Shown piece by piece: positions 26,758 to 37,252 of a stretch of DNA of 64,000 nucleotides (positions are counted from its first letter, which is position 1; every line of letters begins with the position of its first letter). A program made the position numbers and the translations under genes. The DNA is from JANNBN01 sp031385545. Lineage in GTDB: Bacteria; Actinomycetota; Acidimicrobiia; Acidimicrobiales; JANYDT01. The stretch covers positions 86,092 to 150,091 of the forward strand of contig JANNBN010000166.1 of NCBI GenBank assembly GCA_031385545.1, read 5' to 3'. The notes beneath the pieces were generated by a model. The model saw only the letters and a list, made by a program, of their open reading frames with translations, ran no database searches and was not told the origin of the DNA.

Positions 26758-26856
26758 CGGGCAAAGCTACCCGCTGCGTTTGATTTGTCCAGTACACCAC
26801 CGCCCGCAGTTTGAGAAAGACGGGTGGTCAAAAGGCGCGACCCGTACAGTGACCTG

Positions 26857-27360
26857 ATGGATCGCAACATGCCGGACCTCTTCGGTGCCGACGAACCAAC
26901 ACTGCTCGCTGGAATGCTGGATTGGTATCGAGCCGGCGTCCTGGACAAGGTCAGCGGGCTCGGCGACGACCTCGCTCACCATGTCAACCTGGAATCTGAA
27001 ACCAGTATCGCGGGGTTGACCAAACACTTGGCACTGGTCGAGGACAGCTGGTTCGCCAACTTCGCCGGAGTTCCCCACCCCCAGCCATGGAAAGACATCG
27101 ACTGGGACGCCGACCCGGACTGGGAGTTCCGAACCGCCCGCTCAGAGCCGCTCATTGCTTCCGTCGGGCTGTACCGCTTGGCAATCGAACGAAGCAACCT
27201 GACCGCGGCGGGCAGGCTGCTCGACGAGATGAGCCCGGTCGGTCGCCGGGAACCTTTTTCACTGCGGTTCGTCTATGTGCACGTCATCGAGGAAACTGCG
27301 CGCCACCTCGGACATCTTGACATTCTGTGCGAACAACTCGACGGCAGAGTTGGGCGCTGA
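26857..27360 (+). CDS. DinB superfamily protein, DUF664/mycothiol-transferase type
   Basis: A 167-residue protein of the DUF664 group. LLAGMLDWYRAGVLDKVSGL, SIAGLTKHLALVEDSWF and HVIEETARHLGHLDILCEQLDG supply the metal-site histidines and the C-terminal helix typical of this family, which includes mycothiol-dependent transferases. The ATG at 26857 gives the usual family start; a GTG at 26824 would add 11 residues. It is divergent from the secreted protein gene. Confidence 0.75.
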   Translation: MDRNMPDLFGADEPTLLAGMLDWYRAGVLDKVSGLGDDLAHHVNLESETSIAGLTKHLALVEDSWFANFAGVPHPQPWKDIDWDADPDWEFRTARSEPLIASVGLYRLAIERSNLTAAGRLLDEMSPVGRREPFSLRFVYVHVIEETARHLGHLDILCEQLDGRVGR

Positions 27361-27460
27361 ACAACGACGAAACGCTCGGAACGAAGACCGACCCGAACGA
27401 AGACCGAAAGAAAAACGGTGCGGCCGAAGCACGCACCGTTCAAAAAACTTCACCTGGTTG

Positions 27461-27533
27461 TGGAGACGAACGGAATCGAACCGTCAACCCCCTGCTTGCA
27501 AAGCAGGTGCTCTGCCAATTGAGCTACGTCCCC
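27461..27533 (-). tRNA. tRNA-Ala (anticodon TGC)
   Basis: The reverse strand folds as a 73-base cloverleaf: acceptor GGGGACG pairs with CGTCTCC (one G-T), D-arm GCTC/GAGC, anticodon arm CCTGC-TTTGCAA-GCAGG with anticodon TGC, T-arm ACGG-TTCGATT-CCGT and discriminator A. The 3' CCA is not encoded. Its position near tRNA-Ile and gyrA matches the ileT-alaT arrangement of Mycobacterium. Confidence 0.95.
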
Positions 27534-27636
27534 GGAAGGAGCCAACAGACTAGCGGCTGACGAGGTGGTGTGTGCACAAGCGGGCGTACCAACCGCTCTT
27601 CTCCGCCAGGCACGTGACGCAGGTCGAACAGAATCC

Positions 27637-28704
27637 CTACCGCTCGGTCGTTCCTTCGAAACGGGCGCAGCGCACGCCTCGCGCAGCCAATTCCCGCAGG
27701 AACGGCGCGGGTTCGTGATACTCACCAACGCTGAAGCACCCACCGCCAACCGCACCGGACCGCCGCAACGCTCCGGTGAGAACGGCACCAACCGCTACCG
27801 CTGCCACAGCACCCGCGGCAACCGACGGGCGGTCCATGCACGCCAGAACGACCGACGTCTCTTCGCCGTCCATCCGCCCGCGAACCTCGACACGAACCGC
27901 CCCCGCACCTGCCTCGGCATGCGGTTTGCGGAGCATGGGAAGCCGTGAAGTCAGCCGGTCTCGACGGGTTGCTGCCATCCTTCCGCTGAGCCGATCGGCC
28001 TCGGGAAACAGCCGTTGGAGCAGCAGCGCGTCTGGCAATGCTGCCCGGTAACAATCCGCCCCGCCGATCGGATCAGGGAACCAGACGAGCTCCCGACCGC
28101 TCCCGCCGGGCCGGTGCAGCCACGCTCCGTCGCGGAAGTCATTGGATTCGCCGGACAGCGAGCTGTGGTGCTGACGTGCGCAAGCCGGTCCAGCGGTTCC
28201 GTACTTCGAGACATGCACCTCGCGAACGACCTCGAACCACCCTGCGCCATGAGCGGCAAGGACATCGGTCAGACCGGGTGCAAACCCAGCCCCCAGCACC
28301 ACGTCGACACCGATGCTTCTCGCCACGGAATCCAGTTCAGTCAGGCGGCGAACGTCCGCCAGAGAATCAGAAGTCACCACCGCCGGCACCGACTTCGCGA
28401 CACAGTCCGCCGCAAGGTTGTACTGGTCGGGTGGTGTTGCGATCAACACCGCGCCGAGCGAACCCAGGTGTTCTCGCACATCCCCGGCCCCCGTGTGCGC
28501 TCGCCGACCAAGCATGGCCGCAACCTGAGCAGCAACTTTGGGATTGTCATCGAAGAGGAGGACGTGCGACACGCCGCTCACGGTCAACAACTGACGGGCG
28601 GCGCGGGCACCGACGGTGCCACAGCCGACGACGGCCACCGGCCGACCGCCAAGCGATTCATGAAGCTGGGGAGAACCGGCTCCCAGAGAATTGGCCCTAC
28701 TCAA
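27637..28704 (-). CDS. NAD(P)-binding protein, saccharopine-dehydrogenase-like
   Basis: A 355-residue protein starting with a Rossmann motif VAVVGCGTVGARAARQLL (about 23-40) with DDNP after the second strand. Further stretches are VLIATPPDQYNLAADCV and GVDVVLGAGFAPGLTDVLAAH, the latter like saccharopine dehydrogenase/reductase-type proteins. No specific substrate can be named. The only in-frame start near the N terminus is TTG at 28704, which lies inside an 11-bp tandem repeat; the ATGs in the repeat are each followed by TGA after one codon. Confidence 0.7.
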   Translation of the reverse strand: MSRANSLGAGSPQLHESLGGRPVAVVGCGTVGARAARQLLTVSGVSHVLLFDDNPKVAAQVAAMLGRRAHTGAGDVREHLGSLGAVLIATPPDQYNLAADCVAKSVPAVVTSDSLADVRRLTELDSVARSIGVDVVLGAGFAPGLTDVLAAHGAGWFEVVREVHVSKYGTAGPACARQHHSSLSGESNDFRDGAWLHRPGGSGRELVWFPDPIGGADCYRAALPDALLLQRLFPEADRLSGRMAATRRDRLTSRLPMLRKPHAEAGAGAVRVEVRGRMDGEETSVVLACMDRPSVAAGAVAAVAVGAVLTGALRRSGAVGGGCFSVGEYHEPAPFLRELAARGVRCARFEGTTER

Positions 28705-28731
28705 GCCATACTCAAGCCATACTCAAGCCAT
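28699..28731. repeat. Three perfect tandem copies of an 11-bp unit at a gene start
   Basis: ACTCAAGCCAT occurs at 28699-28709, 28710-28720 and 28721-28731 without mismatch. On the minus strand each copy holds ATGGCTTGA, a two-codon reading frame, and the last copy supplies the TTG that starts the NAD(P)-binding protein. Eleven is not a multiple of three, so a change in copy number would move any upstream start out of frame. Confidence 0.9.
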
Positions 28732-28892
28732 ACTCGGTCCACCGACCGGCGCATCATCGCAGGTCAGGTCCAGACAGCTCGCGCCACCCACCGCTTTTGG
28801 GGGGAACGCCGCCAGATCCACGGAGACGAAGGACAAAAGCAACCAGACCGGCGAGGCCGATGGCTGTTACAGCACGACGGAGTGCATTCACG

Positions 28893-28966
28893 TGGGGCTA
28901 GCTGGAATCGAACCAGCGACCTTCACATTATCAGTGTGACGCTCTAACCAACTGAGCTATAGCCCC
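28893..28966 (-). tRNA. tRNA-Ile (anticodon GAT)
   Basis: The reverse strand gives a 74-base cloverleaf: acceptor GGGGCTA/TAGCCCC, D-arm GCTC/GAGC, anticodon arm TCACA-CTGATAA-TGTGA with anticodon GAT, T-arm GCTGG-TTCGATT-CCAGC and discriminator A, with no encoded CCA. It is the ileT of the conserved gyrA-DUF3566-ileT-alaT order. Confidence 0.96.
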
Positions 28967-29097
28967 CTTACGGGCATGCGAGCGTACACCACGACAACCG
29001 CCGCTCAGCCACGAAAAGCATCGAACGACGCTGGACGGCGGTTTCCTACAACTGTTCCGCCGGGCCTCGGCAACCTGCACCCGAACCGGAAACAGGC

Positions 29098-29847
29098 CTA
29101 TTTCAACTCGCCCCGAAGCCGATCTTCAACGGTGAGATCGAAGTCGTCGTCGAAGGAGTCATCAGCGAGGGCTGCGAGCCAATCGGCGTCGTCCAATTCG
29201 TCGGGAGACTCGGTGAAACTACTTGTCCGCGATGCAGCTTGACCTGGTGACGGTGCGGGCGGCGGCGAGGGTGGAATGTCGGAAACAGCCGGGTTGACCT
29301 TTCGTTTCCGTCTGAAGCGACGCTCGGACGATGACCGGGGAGGCGGTGTGGCTCCAACCAATTCCTGAGGTGGCTTTTCACGTTCCGTCGACCGCTTTGC
29401 CTTAGCTCGCTGGACCGTTGCTTTCCTGCCGCGACGACCCGTGCGTCGGACCTGGTCGTCTTCGACAACACTCATGATGAGACCACCCAACAGGCCGGAC
29501 AACAGGTTGTACAACGCTGCAAGAAGCACCGTCACGACGGTGTTGTGCAGAACGAGGCCGACTGCAATCGTGCACGCGCCCCTGAACAAACTTGCGCCTG
29601 AGATTCGGACGCTCTCCGCGAACCCGATGTCGACCAGGAAGTTGATCACTCGATCCGTGAAGCCAGCATTTTCACCGATCTTCCACACAAGCGTCAGCAC
29701 GCCGAGGGAAATAGCTCCGCATATCGCATGGAAAACCAACGCAAGTTTGAAGACAGGCCACAGCTCGAACTTGCGAATCCGTTGCCGGACGCGAACCCCA
29801 GTGCGACGACGGAACACGAACCTGAGGTTACCGGGGCAACACGCCAT
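29098..29847 (-). CDS. DUF3566 membrane protein (Rv0007-like)
   Basis: A 249-residue protein. After a basic N terminus (RRRTGVRVRQRIRKFELWPVFKLAL) come two membrane segments (about 27-50 and 88-118) and a charged cytoplasmic C-terminal tail rich in Arg, Pro and then Asp. The core matches the DUF3566 family found next to gyrA in actinobacteria. Its function is unknown; in Mycobacterium the neighbourhood includes cell-wall growth factors. The ATG at 29847 is used since a longer frame would overlap the TadG-like gene; a GTG at 29817 is also possible. Confidence 0.83.
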   Translation of the reverse strand: MACCPGNLRFVFRRRTGVRVRQRIRKFELWPVFKLALVFHAICGAISLGVLTLVWKIGENAGFTDRVINFLVDIGFAESVRISGASLFRGACTIAVGLVLHNTVVTVLLAALYNLLSGLLGGLIMSVVEDDQVRRTGRRGRKATVQRAKAKRSTEREKPPQELVGATPPPRSSSERRFRRKRKVNPAVSDIPPSPPPAPSPGQAASRTSSFTESPDELDDADWLAALADDSFDDDFDLTVEDRLRGELK

Positions 29848-29866
29848 GGCGGGGCACGGGGGCCGT

Positions 29867-30424
29867 TCACTGCTCGACTGCAGTCCCGGTGTTGTTTGGC
29901 TCCTGCGGATCAAGTGGTTCTGTCGTCGTGGTGGTCGTGGTGGTCGATGGTTCAGTTGGCGGCGGAGTGGGTGGCGGCGGCGGGTCCCATCGCGCTGAAG
30001 CGAGCGCGGAGACATCGTCGAGGACCACCTCGACCGTGACCAATCGCGCCGCACCAAGGACTTGTTCGGAGTAGCTGACCATCGCGGCCCCGTTGAGCGA
30101 TGACAGGCGTTGCGCCTCGGCCTGATCGAAACGAGCACCGGCCAAGGCTGCAGCATCGGCAGCCTGCTGCGCCTGCGACCGTGCCACCCCGGCGGCAGCC
30201 AGTCGGGCCAATCCGAACGCGGCCAAGCCGCAGAACAGCACAACGACGACCATCAGGGGCAGAACTGAGCCCGATTCTTGACGGACGGCGCGCCGATGTA
30301 CCCGAGCGCGGCAACGCAGAGTGCGACGGTAGGAACCCGTTCGCTTTGGGTGTTTTGCTGGATCCAACGCGTACATATGACCTCGCAACCGGAGGTGAGC
30401 AACAACGCGGACTTCGGGGGTCAA
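29867..30424 (-). CDS. TadE/TadG-like pilus-assembly pseudopilin-type protein
   Basis: A 185-residue protein with the N-terminal signature of TadG/Rv3654c-type proteins: RQESGSVLPLMVVVVLFCGLAAFGLARLAAAGVARSQAQQAADAAALAGA, quoted here in pieces as ESGSVLPLM, then a hydrophobic helix, then QAADAAALAGA. A 90-residue outside part ends in a Pro run and a Thr run (TEPSTTTTTTTTEP). It is a membrane-anchored exported protein. It lies alone between gyrA and DUF3566, away from any tad gene. The start may be 30424 or the ATG at 30376. Confidence 0.65.
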   Translation of the reverse strand: MTPEVRVVAHLRLRGHMYALDPAKHPKRTGSYRRTLRCRARVHRRAVRQESGSVLPLMVVVVLFCGLAAFGLARLAAAGVARSQAQQAADAAALAGARFDQAEAQRLSSLNGAAMVSYSEQVLGAARLVTVEVVLDDVSALASARWDPPPPPTPPPTEPSTTTTTTTTEPLDPQEPNNTGTAVEQ

Positions 30425-30460
30425 CGAGAGGGTGCACGCACCCTGAGATTCGGGCCGGGG

Positions 30461-32947
<2,487 letters not shown>

Positions 32948-33033
32948 GTCAGGTCTCGGTGGTGGTGTGAGGCGCTGTCGGACAAGCTTCGTACGGGTGG
33001 TGTGTCTTCGTCTGTGTACAAGTTGTCTGCGTG

Positions 33034-33060
33034 CGTGTTGTCAGTATACGTGTTGTCAGT
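33034..33060. promoter_or_regulatory. Direct repeats with a -10-like box upstream of gyrA
   Basis: CGTGTTGTCAGT occurs at 33034-33045 and 33049-33060 (period 15). On the minus strand the junction reads TATACT (33048-33043), a good -10 box about 95 bp before the gyrA start; the -35 region 17 bp upstream (CTGATC) is weak. The repeats could bind a regulator such as a supercoiling sensor. Confidence 0.35.
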
Positions 33061-33138
33061 GTGCTGATCAGTTGGGGAAAAGGCTGTGGAATCTGTGGGT
33101 GACCGGGCGGGGGGTCAGATGTCGGGTCAAACGTCGGG

Positions 33139-35205
33139 TCAGATGTCGAGGAAGCGAACGTCGTTCGCGTTTTGAATGATGAACTGCTTGCGGCTCTCGA
33201 CGTCGTCGCCCATGAGGGTGCTGAGGATCTCGTCGGCGATGGCCGCTTGCTCCACCGTTACCTTGAGCAGCGTTCGCTTCGTCGGGTCGAGGGTGGTGTC
33301 TTTTAGCTCTTCCCAGTCCATCTCGCCGAGCCCTTTGAGGCGGTTGAACTCGTACTTCTTGTTGGGGTGCAGAGCCGTGAACGCGTTCTTGGCAGCATCG
33401 TCTTTCAGGTACTGCTTCTCTTTGCCAACCACGACCGAGAACAGGGGTGGTTGGGCGATATAGCAGTAACCGGCTTCAACGAGCGGGCGCATCTGGCGGA
33501 AGAAGAACGTGAGCAGAAGCGTCCGGATGTGCGCGCCGTCGACATCGGCATCGCACAACGCAACGACCTTGTGGTAGCGGGCCTTAGCCGGGTCGAACTC
33601 GTCGCCCATCCCTCCGCCGATGGCGCTGATGAGTGCCTGGATCTCCAGGTTTTTCAGCATCTTGTCGACGCGGGCACGCTCGACGTTCAGAATCTTGCCG
33701 CGGATCGGCAGAATGGCCTGGACGCGCGGATCACGAGCCTTCTGTGCTGATCCCAGAGCTGAGTCACCTTCCACGATGAAGAGTTCGCACTCGCCAGGGG
33801 ACTTGGAGGTGCAGTCACGCAACTTGCCTGGCAGCCCGCCGCCACCAAGACCGGTCTTGCGACGGACGAGATCGCGTGCAGATTTGGCTGCGTTGCGGGC
33901 CTGTTGCGCAGCGATGGCCTTCTTGACGATGCGATTGGCTTCGGTGGGGTTTTCTTCAAGCCACTCGGCCAACTTCTCGTTGGTGGCCTTGTGCACCAGC
34001 GTGCGCATGGCCGTGGTGCCCAGCTTGCCTTTGGTCTGACCCTCGAATTGCGGGTCGCGCAGTTTCACCGAGATGATGGCCGTGATGCCTTCGCGGATGT
34101 CTTCACCCGCAAGGTTGTCATCTTTTTCCTTCAGCAGCGGTTGCTTCCCATCTCGGGCGTACTTGTTGACCACGTTGGTGAGCGCAGCCCGGAAACCTTC
34201 GACGTGCGTGCCGCCTTCGATAGTCGCGATGCCGTTGGCGAACGAGTGAACACCTTCGTAATAACCGGTGTTCCACTGGATGGCGACCTCGGCCTCTCCC
34301 ACCCCGTCGTCGGCGACCGCCGAGTACGACACGACCTTGGCGAACAGCGGTTCCTTGGTCCCGTTGAGGTGCTTGACAAAATCCTTCAGTCCGTCATTGA
34401 ACTTGAACGTGACCGTGTCGAGCTTGCCGTCACCGTCCCTGTCCTTGTGGGGCCGTTCATCAGTGAGCACGATTTCGAGACCGGCGTTGAGGAACGCCAT
34501 CATGCGGAACCGCTCGAGCATCGTCTCGAACCGGAAGTCGGTCTCCTCGAAGATGGTGGCATCGGGCCAGAACGTGATGGTGGTTCCGGTGCGGTTCCGT
34601 GGCGCGTTGCCGATGACTTCGAGCTTTCGCTTCAGTTTGCCACCGTTGTGAAACTCGCACTCGTGGCGCTTGCCTTCGCGGTCGATGGTGGCCACCAGCC
34701 GGCTGGACAGCGCGTTGACAACCGACACACCGACACCGTGCAGCCCGCCAGAAACCTTGTACCCGTCACCGCCGAACTTGCCGCCTGCGTTGAGGACCGC
34801 CAACACAATCTCGGCTGCCGACCGGCCCTTCATCTTGGGGTCTGGATGGGCATCCACCGGGATACCCCGGCCGTTGTCAGATACCTTGCATCCGCCGTCG
34901 GCTGTGAGCACGACATCGATCCGGTTGGCGTACCCGGCCATGGCCTCGTCGACCGCGTTGTCGACCACTTCCCACACGAGGTGATGCAGGCCAGTAATAC
35001 CCGTTGACCCGATGTACATGCCGGGGCGCTTCCGGACGTGCTCAAGACCCTCGAGGATCGTGATGTCTTTCGCGCCGTAATCTGATGATGCCTTGCCGGC
35101 ACGGGCAGCGTTGGCTACCGCAGCCTTTTCAGCAGCGGCGGCATCAAGATGCGGCGCGTCCTGCCCGAACAAGTGGGCGGCGGTGTTTGCATCGTTCGTA
35201 GCCAT
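33139..35205 (-). CDS. gyrB: DNA gyrase subunit B
   Basis: A 688-residue ATPase subunit. GHKL features are visible: HHLVWEVVDNAVDEAMAG (the Asn of the N-box), DNGRGIPVD, the ATP lid GGLHGVGVSVVNALS, then the transducer. TOPRIM motifs EGDSALGSAQKARD and DADVDGAHIRTLLLTFFFR coordinate magnesium, and the C-terminal GLGEMDWEELKDTTLDP is present. The ATG at 35205 follows AAAGG by 8-10 bases. About 35 extra residues rich in Ala precede the ATPase domain. Confidence 0.98.
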   Translation of the reverse strand: MATNDANTAAHLFGQDAPHLDAAAAEKAAVANAARAGKASSDYGAKDITILEGLEHVRKRPGMYIGSTGITGLHHLVWEVVDNAVDEAMAGYANRIDVVLTADGGCKVSDNGRGIPVDAHPDPKMKGRSAAEIVLAVLNAGGKFGGDGYKVSGGLHGVGVSVVNALSSRLVATIDREGKRHECEFHNGGKLKRKLEVIGNAPRNRTGTTITFWPDATIFEETDFRFETMLERFRMMAFLNAGLEIVLTDERPHKDRDGDGKLDTVTFKFNDGLKDFVKHLNGTKEPLFAKVVSYSAVADDGVGEAEVAIQWNTGYYEGVHSFANGIATIEGGTHVEGFRAALTNVVNKYARDGKQPLLKEKDDNLAGEDIREGITAIISVKLRDPQFEGQTKGKLGTTAMRTLVHKATNEKLAEWLEENPTEANRIVKKAIAAQQARNAAKSARDLVRRKTGLGGGGLPGKLRDCTSKSPGECELFIVEGDSALGSAQKARDPRVQAILPIRGKILNVERARVDKMLKNLEIQALISAIGGGMGDEFDPAKARYHKVVALCDADVDGAHIRTLLLTFFFRQMRPLVEAGYCYIAQPPLFSVVVGKEKQYLKDDAAKNAFTALHPNKKYEFNRLKGLGEMDWEELKDTTLDPTKRTLLKVTVEQAAIADEILSTLMGDDVESRKQFIIQNANDVRFLDI

Positions 35206-35547
35206 CGTGATCAACCTTTCGAAGCGACCAAGAAACGGCCGTCTCTGTGGTCCTGAGCCGCGCCGTGCCACAGGCAGTGGCAGGACAGGCGAAGGACGGG
35301 ACAGAGACGCTGGTACAAGTGCGGCCGGGGTTCGGCGAGCCCTGTACCGGTCACGCCGCACCCACAGCGACGCACGAGTGCGACGACGGGTCTGGGGGCC
35401 GTTTCAAGGTGGGACGAGCCTACCAGCAAGGGTGTGACACTCGGGTCATTTCAGGCGCTTGTGACCCCTGCTTGCTGAGCGTCAAATGCCTGAATTTTCA
35501 ACTGAACAGAGCGGTTCCGCATGGCGTTCGAGGGAAGAGGAGAAGTA
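35206..35547. other. Gap between dciA and gyrB
   Basis: 342 bp without a gene. It should hold the gyrB promoter (transcribed right to left). A TTGACG hexamer on the minus strand near 35480 is followed by no good -10 box, and a TAGGCT hexamer lies nearer the gene. The 7-bp arms TTCAGGC (near 35449) and GCCTGAA (near 35487) could form a weak long-loop hairpin. No gene, RNA or strong repeat was seen. Confidence 0.5.
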
Positions 35548-35964
35548 TCAGGAACGGGTCCGGCGGCGTGATTCCCCATAGCCCGCGGATCGGGTCCACC
35601 GGGCGGTCCGCGACGAGGTGTCCGGTGCCGATCCGGTCGGTCGCTGCACGGTAACCGTGACCGTCGAGATGACAATCGAACCACGAGCCTTGTTGATCCT
35701 TCCGGCGATGTCACCGCCCAGAAATCGCAGTTCCGTTGCCCAGGCCGGCTCGTCGACCGAAACGGTCAACTCTCCGTCCTTCAACCGTTCCGGCCGACTG
35801 TGGGCCGCAAGAACCGGACCGACGACTGCTTCCCAATCCCCGAAGACGGACACCAGCAACTCGGGTGATCCAAGGCCCAGTTGGCGCGCGACTGTCCCCA
35901 GGGAATCACCCACGGGTCGCATATCCCCAGGGTCATCCACAGGAGTCCATCGTTTCCACGTCAT
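35548..35964 (-). CDS. dciA: DciA-type DUF721 protein
   Basis: A 138-residue protein in the recF-gyrB slot, where actinobacteria carry Rv0004-like DUF721 proteins. Residues about 25-100 show the family fold (LGLGSPELLVSVFGDWEAVVGPVLAAHSRPERLKDGELTVSV in outline: GDWEAVVGP, then L-x-V strands and ATELRFLGGDI). The C-terminal tail is Arg/Ser-rich and probably disordered. DciA helps load or activate the replicative helicase DnaB in bacteria without DnaC. The ATG overlaps the recF stop (ATGA). Confidence 0.85.
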   Translation of the reverse strand: MTWKRWTPVDDPGDMRPVGDSLGTVARQLGLGSPELLVSVFGDWEAVVGPVLAAHSRPERLKDGELTVSVDEPAWATELRFLGGDIAGRINKARGSIVISTVTVTVQRPTGSAPDTSSRTARWTRSAGYGESRRRTRS

Positions 35965-36015
35965 TTCATGCTCTCCAACGCGAAACTGTCCACAGATTCC
36001 ACAGGTTTACCCACA
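35933..36015 (+). promoter_or_regulatory. Cluster of DnaA-box-like 9-mers at the recF/dciA junction
   Basis: Four same-direction sites: TCATCCACA (35933-35941), CTGTCCACA (35986-35994), GATTCCACA (35995-36003) and TTACCCACA (36007-36015). Three match 8 of 9 bases of TTATCCACA or TTGTCCACA. They lie in the last codons of recF and first codons of dciA. A DnaA-titration or secondary loading site is possible. Confidence 0.45.
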
Positions 36016-37217
36016 GATCCAGCACTCTTGCTGCTGAAGAGCGCTGAGACGGTGCCTGTCCGTTCGACGTCAACCACGGCATCGACACGAACTCCGACAG
36101 GAGCAGCAATCGCTGTGGCCAGCACCGCCTGGCCGATCGGAAGGTGGCGGACCAGCGCTGCGCTGCGCCCGGGGTCAAGTTCGCTGAAGACATCGTCGAG
36201 CAGCAGCAAGGGCGCTGACCCGTGCGTGGCGGTGAGATGGCGATGCACGGCCAATCGCATGGACAGCGCAAGCGTTCGTTGTTCCCCCTGTGATGCGTGA
36301 GTCCGGGACGGTCTGACCAGCCCATCGGCTGCGAGCGACAGCAGCACATCGTCACGGTGCGGGCCGGTCATGGACAACCCACGGCGCGCGTCGTCGAAAC
36401 GCGACTTCGCCAGGGCATCAGCGAGGACATCGATCTGCACCGCCGCCGACCCTTCATCCGAAACTGAGATTAAATCTGAAACTGAATCCGCGATCGCGCC
36501 GCGTTGGCACAGCCACGATGAACCGTATGCAACGCGCACTTGCAATGACGATTCGGCGATGTCGCTGTACGCCTCGACCAACGCAGGCCGAAGCGCATCG
36601 AGCAAAGCCAGTCGGGCATTGACAAGGGCTGTACCGGTCTCGGCGAGCTTCTCGTCCCACACGTCGAGCGTCAACGCAGCGGCCTCATCCAGCCGACCCC
36701 TTCCCACAGTTGCCACCTGTTTGAGCAGTGCGTTGCGCTGTTTCAGGACTCGCTCGACATCATCGAGCAGCGCCCCGTACCGAAGGTGCTGCGCGGCGAG
36801 TGCGGTGTCGAGCCAGTCCCGACGCTCCCCGGGACCGCCTTTGACCAAGGTGAGATCTTCGGGCGAGAAGACGCTGATCCGCACGACTTCAGCGAGCTCC
36901 CTGGTTCGCTTCAACGGTTGCTTGTTCACCAGTGTCCGAGACCGGCCTGCCGGCACGATCTCGGTCTCGATCAGTACCGCCCGCGCATCGTTGAGTAGTT
37001 CACCCCGAACGACTGCCCGCTCGGATCCGACACGTGTCAACGACTCGTTGGAAGCACCGCGGAACGATCGGAGGGTTGCCAGATAACCGATGGCTTCGAG
37101 AAGGTTGGTCTTGCCGGTGCCGTTGGGACCTGACACCACCGTGACACCGGAGCTGAGTTGAACCTCGGCCTCGGCATAGCTGCGGAAGTCCCTGATGGCG
37201 AGCCGCTGGAGAGTCAC
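35961..37217 (-). CDS. recF: DNA replication and repair protein RecF
   Basis: A 418-residue SMC-like ATPase that helps load RecA at single-strand gaps. Walker A is SGPNGTGKTNLLEA near residues 29-42, the ABC signature is THASQGEQRTLALSMRL and Walker B is APLLLLDDVFSELD. The arm region in between is helical with no long coiled coil, as usual for RecF. The C-terminal 50 residues are Ser/Val-rich and variable. The start is 35 bp after dnaN, and the stop overlaps dciA. Confidence 0.96.
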   Translation of the reverse strand: MTLQRLAIRDFRSYAEAEVQLSSGVTVVSGPNGTGKTNLLEAIGYLATLRSFRGASNESLTRVGSERAVVRGELLNDARAVLIETEIVPAGRSRTLVNKQPLKRTRELAEVVRISVFSPEDLTLVKGGPGERRDWLDTALAAQHLRYGALLDDVERVLKQRNALLKQVATVGRGRLDEAAALTLDVWDEKLAETGTALVNARLALLDALRPALVEAYSDIAESSLQVRVAYGSSWLCQRGAIADSVSDLISVSDEGSAAVQIDVLADALAKSRFDDARRGLSMTGPHRDDVLLSLAADGLVRPSRTHASQGEQRTLALSMRLAVHRHLTATHGSAPLLLLDDVFSELDPGRSAALVRHLPIGQAVLATAIAAPVGVRVDAVVDVERTGTVSALFSSKSAGSVGKPVESVDSFALESMK

Positions 37218-37252
37218 TTTCCAACGATACGCCGACGGTGAAACCGAGTTGA

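Noticed and set aside
28015..28947. A 310-codon plus-strand frame over the tRNA-Ile region
   Set aside because: It overlaps a tRNA gene and is antisense to the NAD(P)-binding protein; no domain is recognisable.
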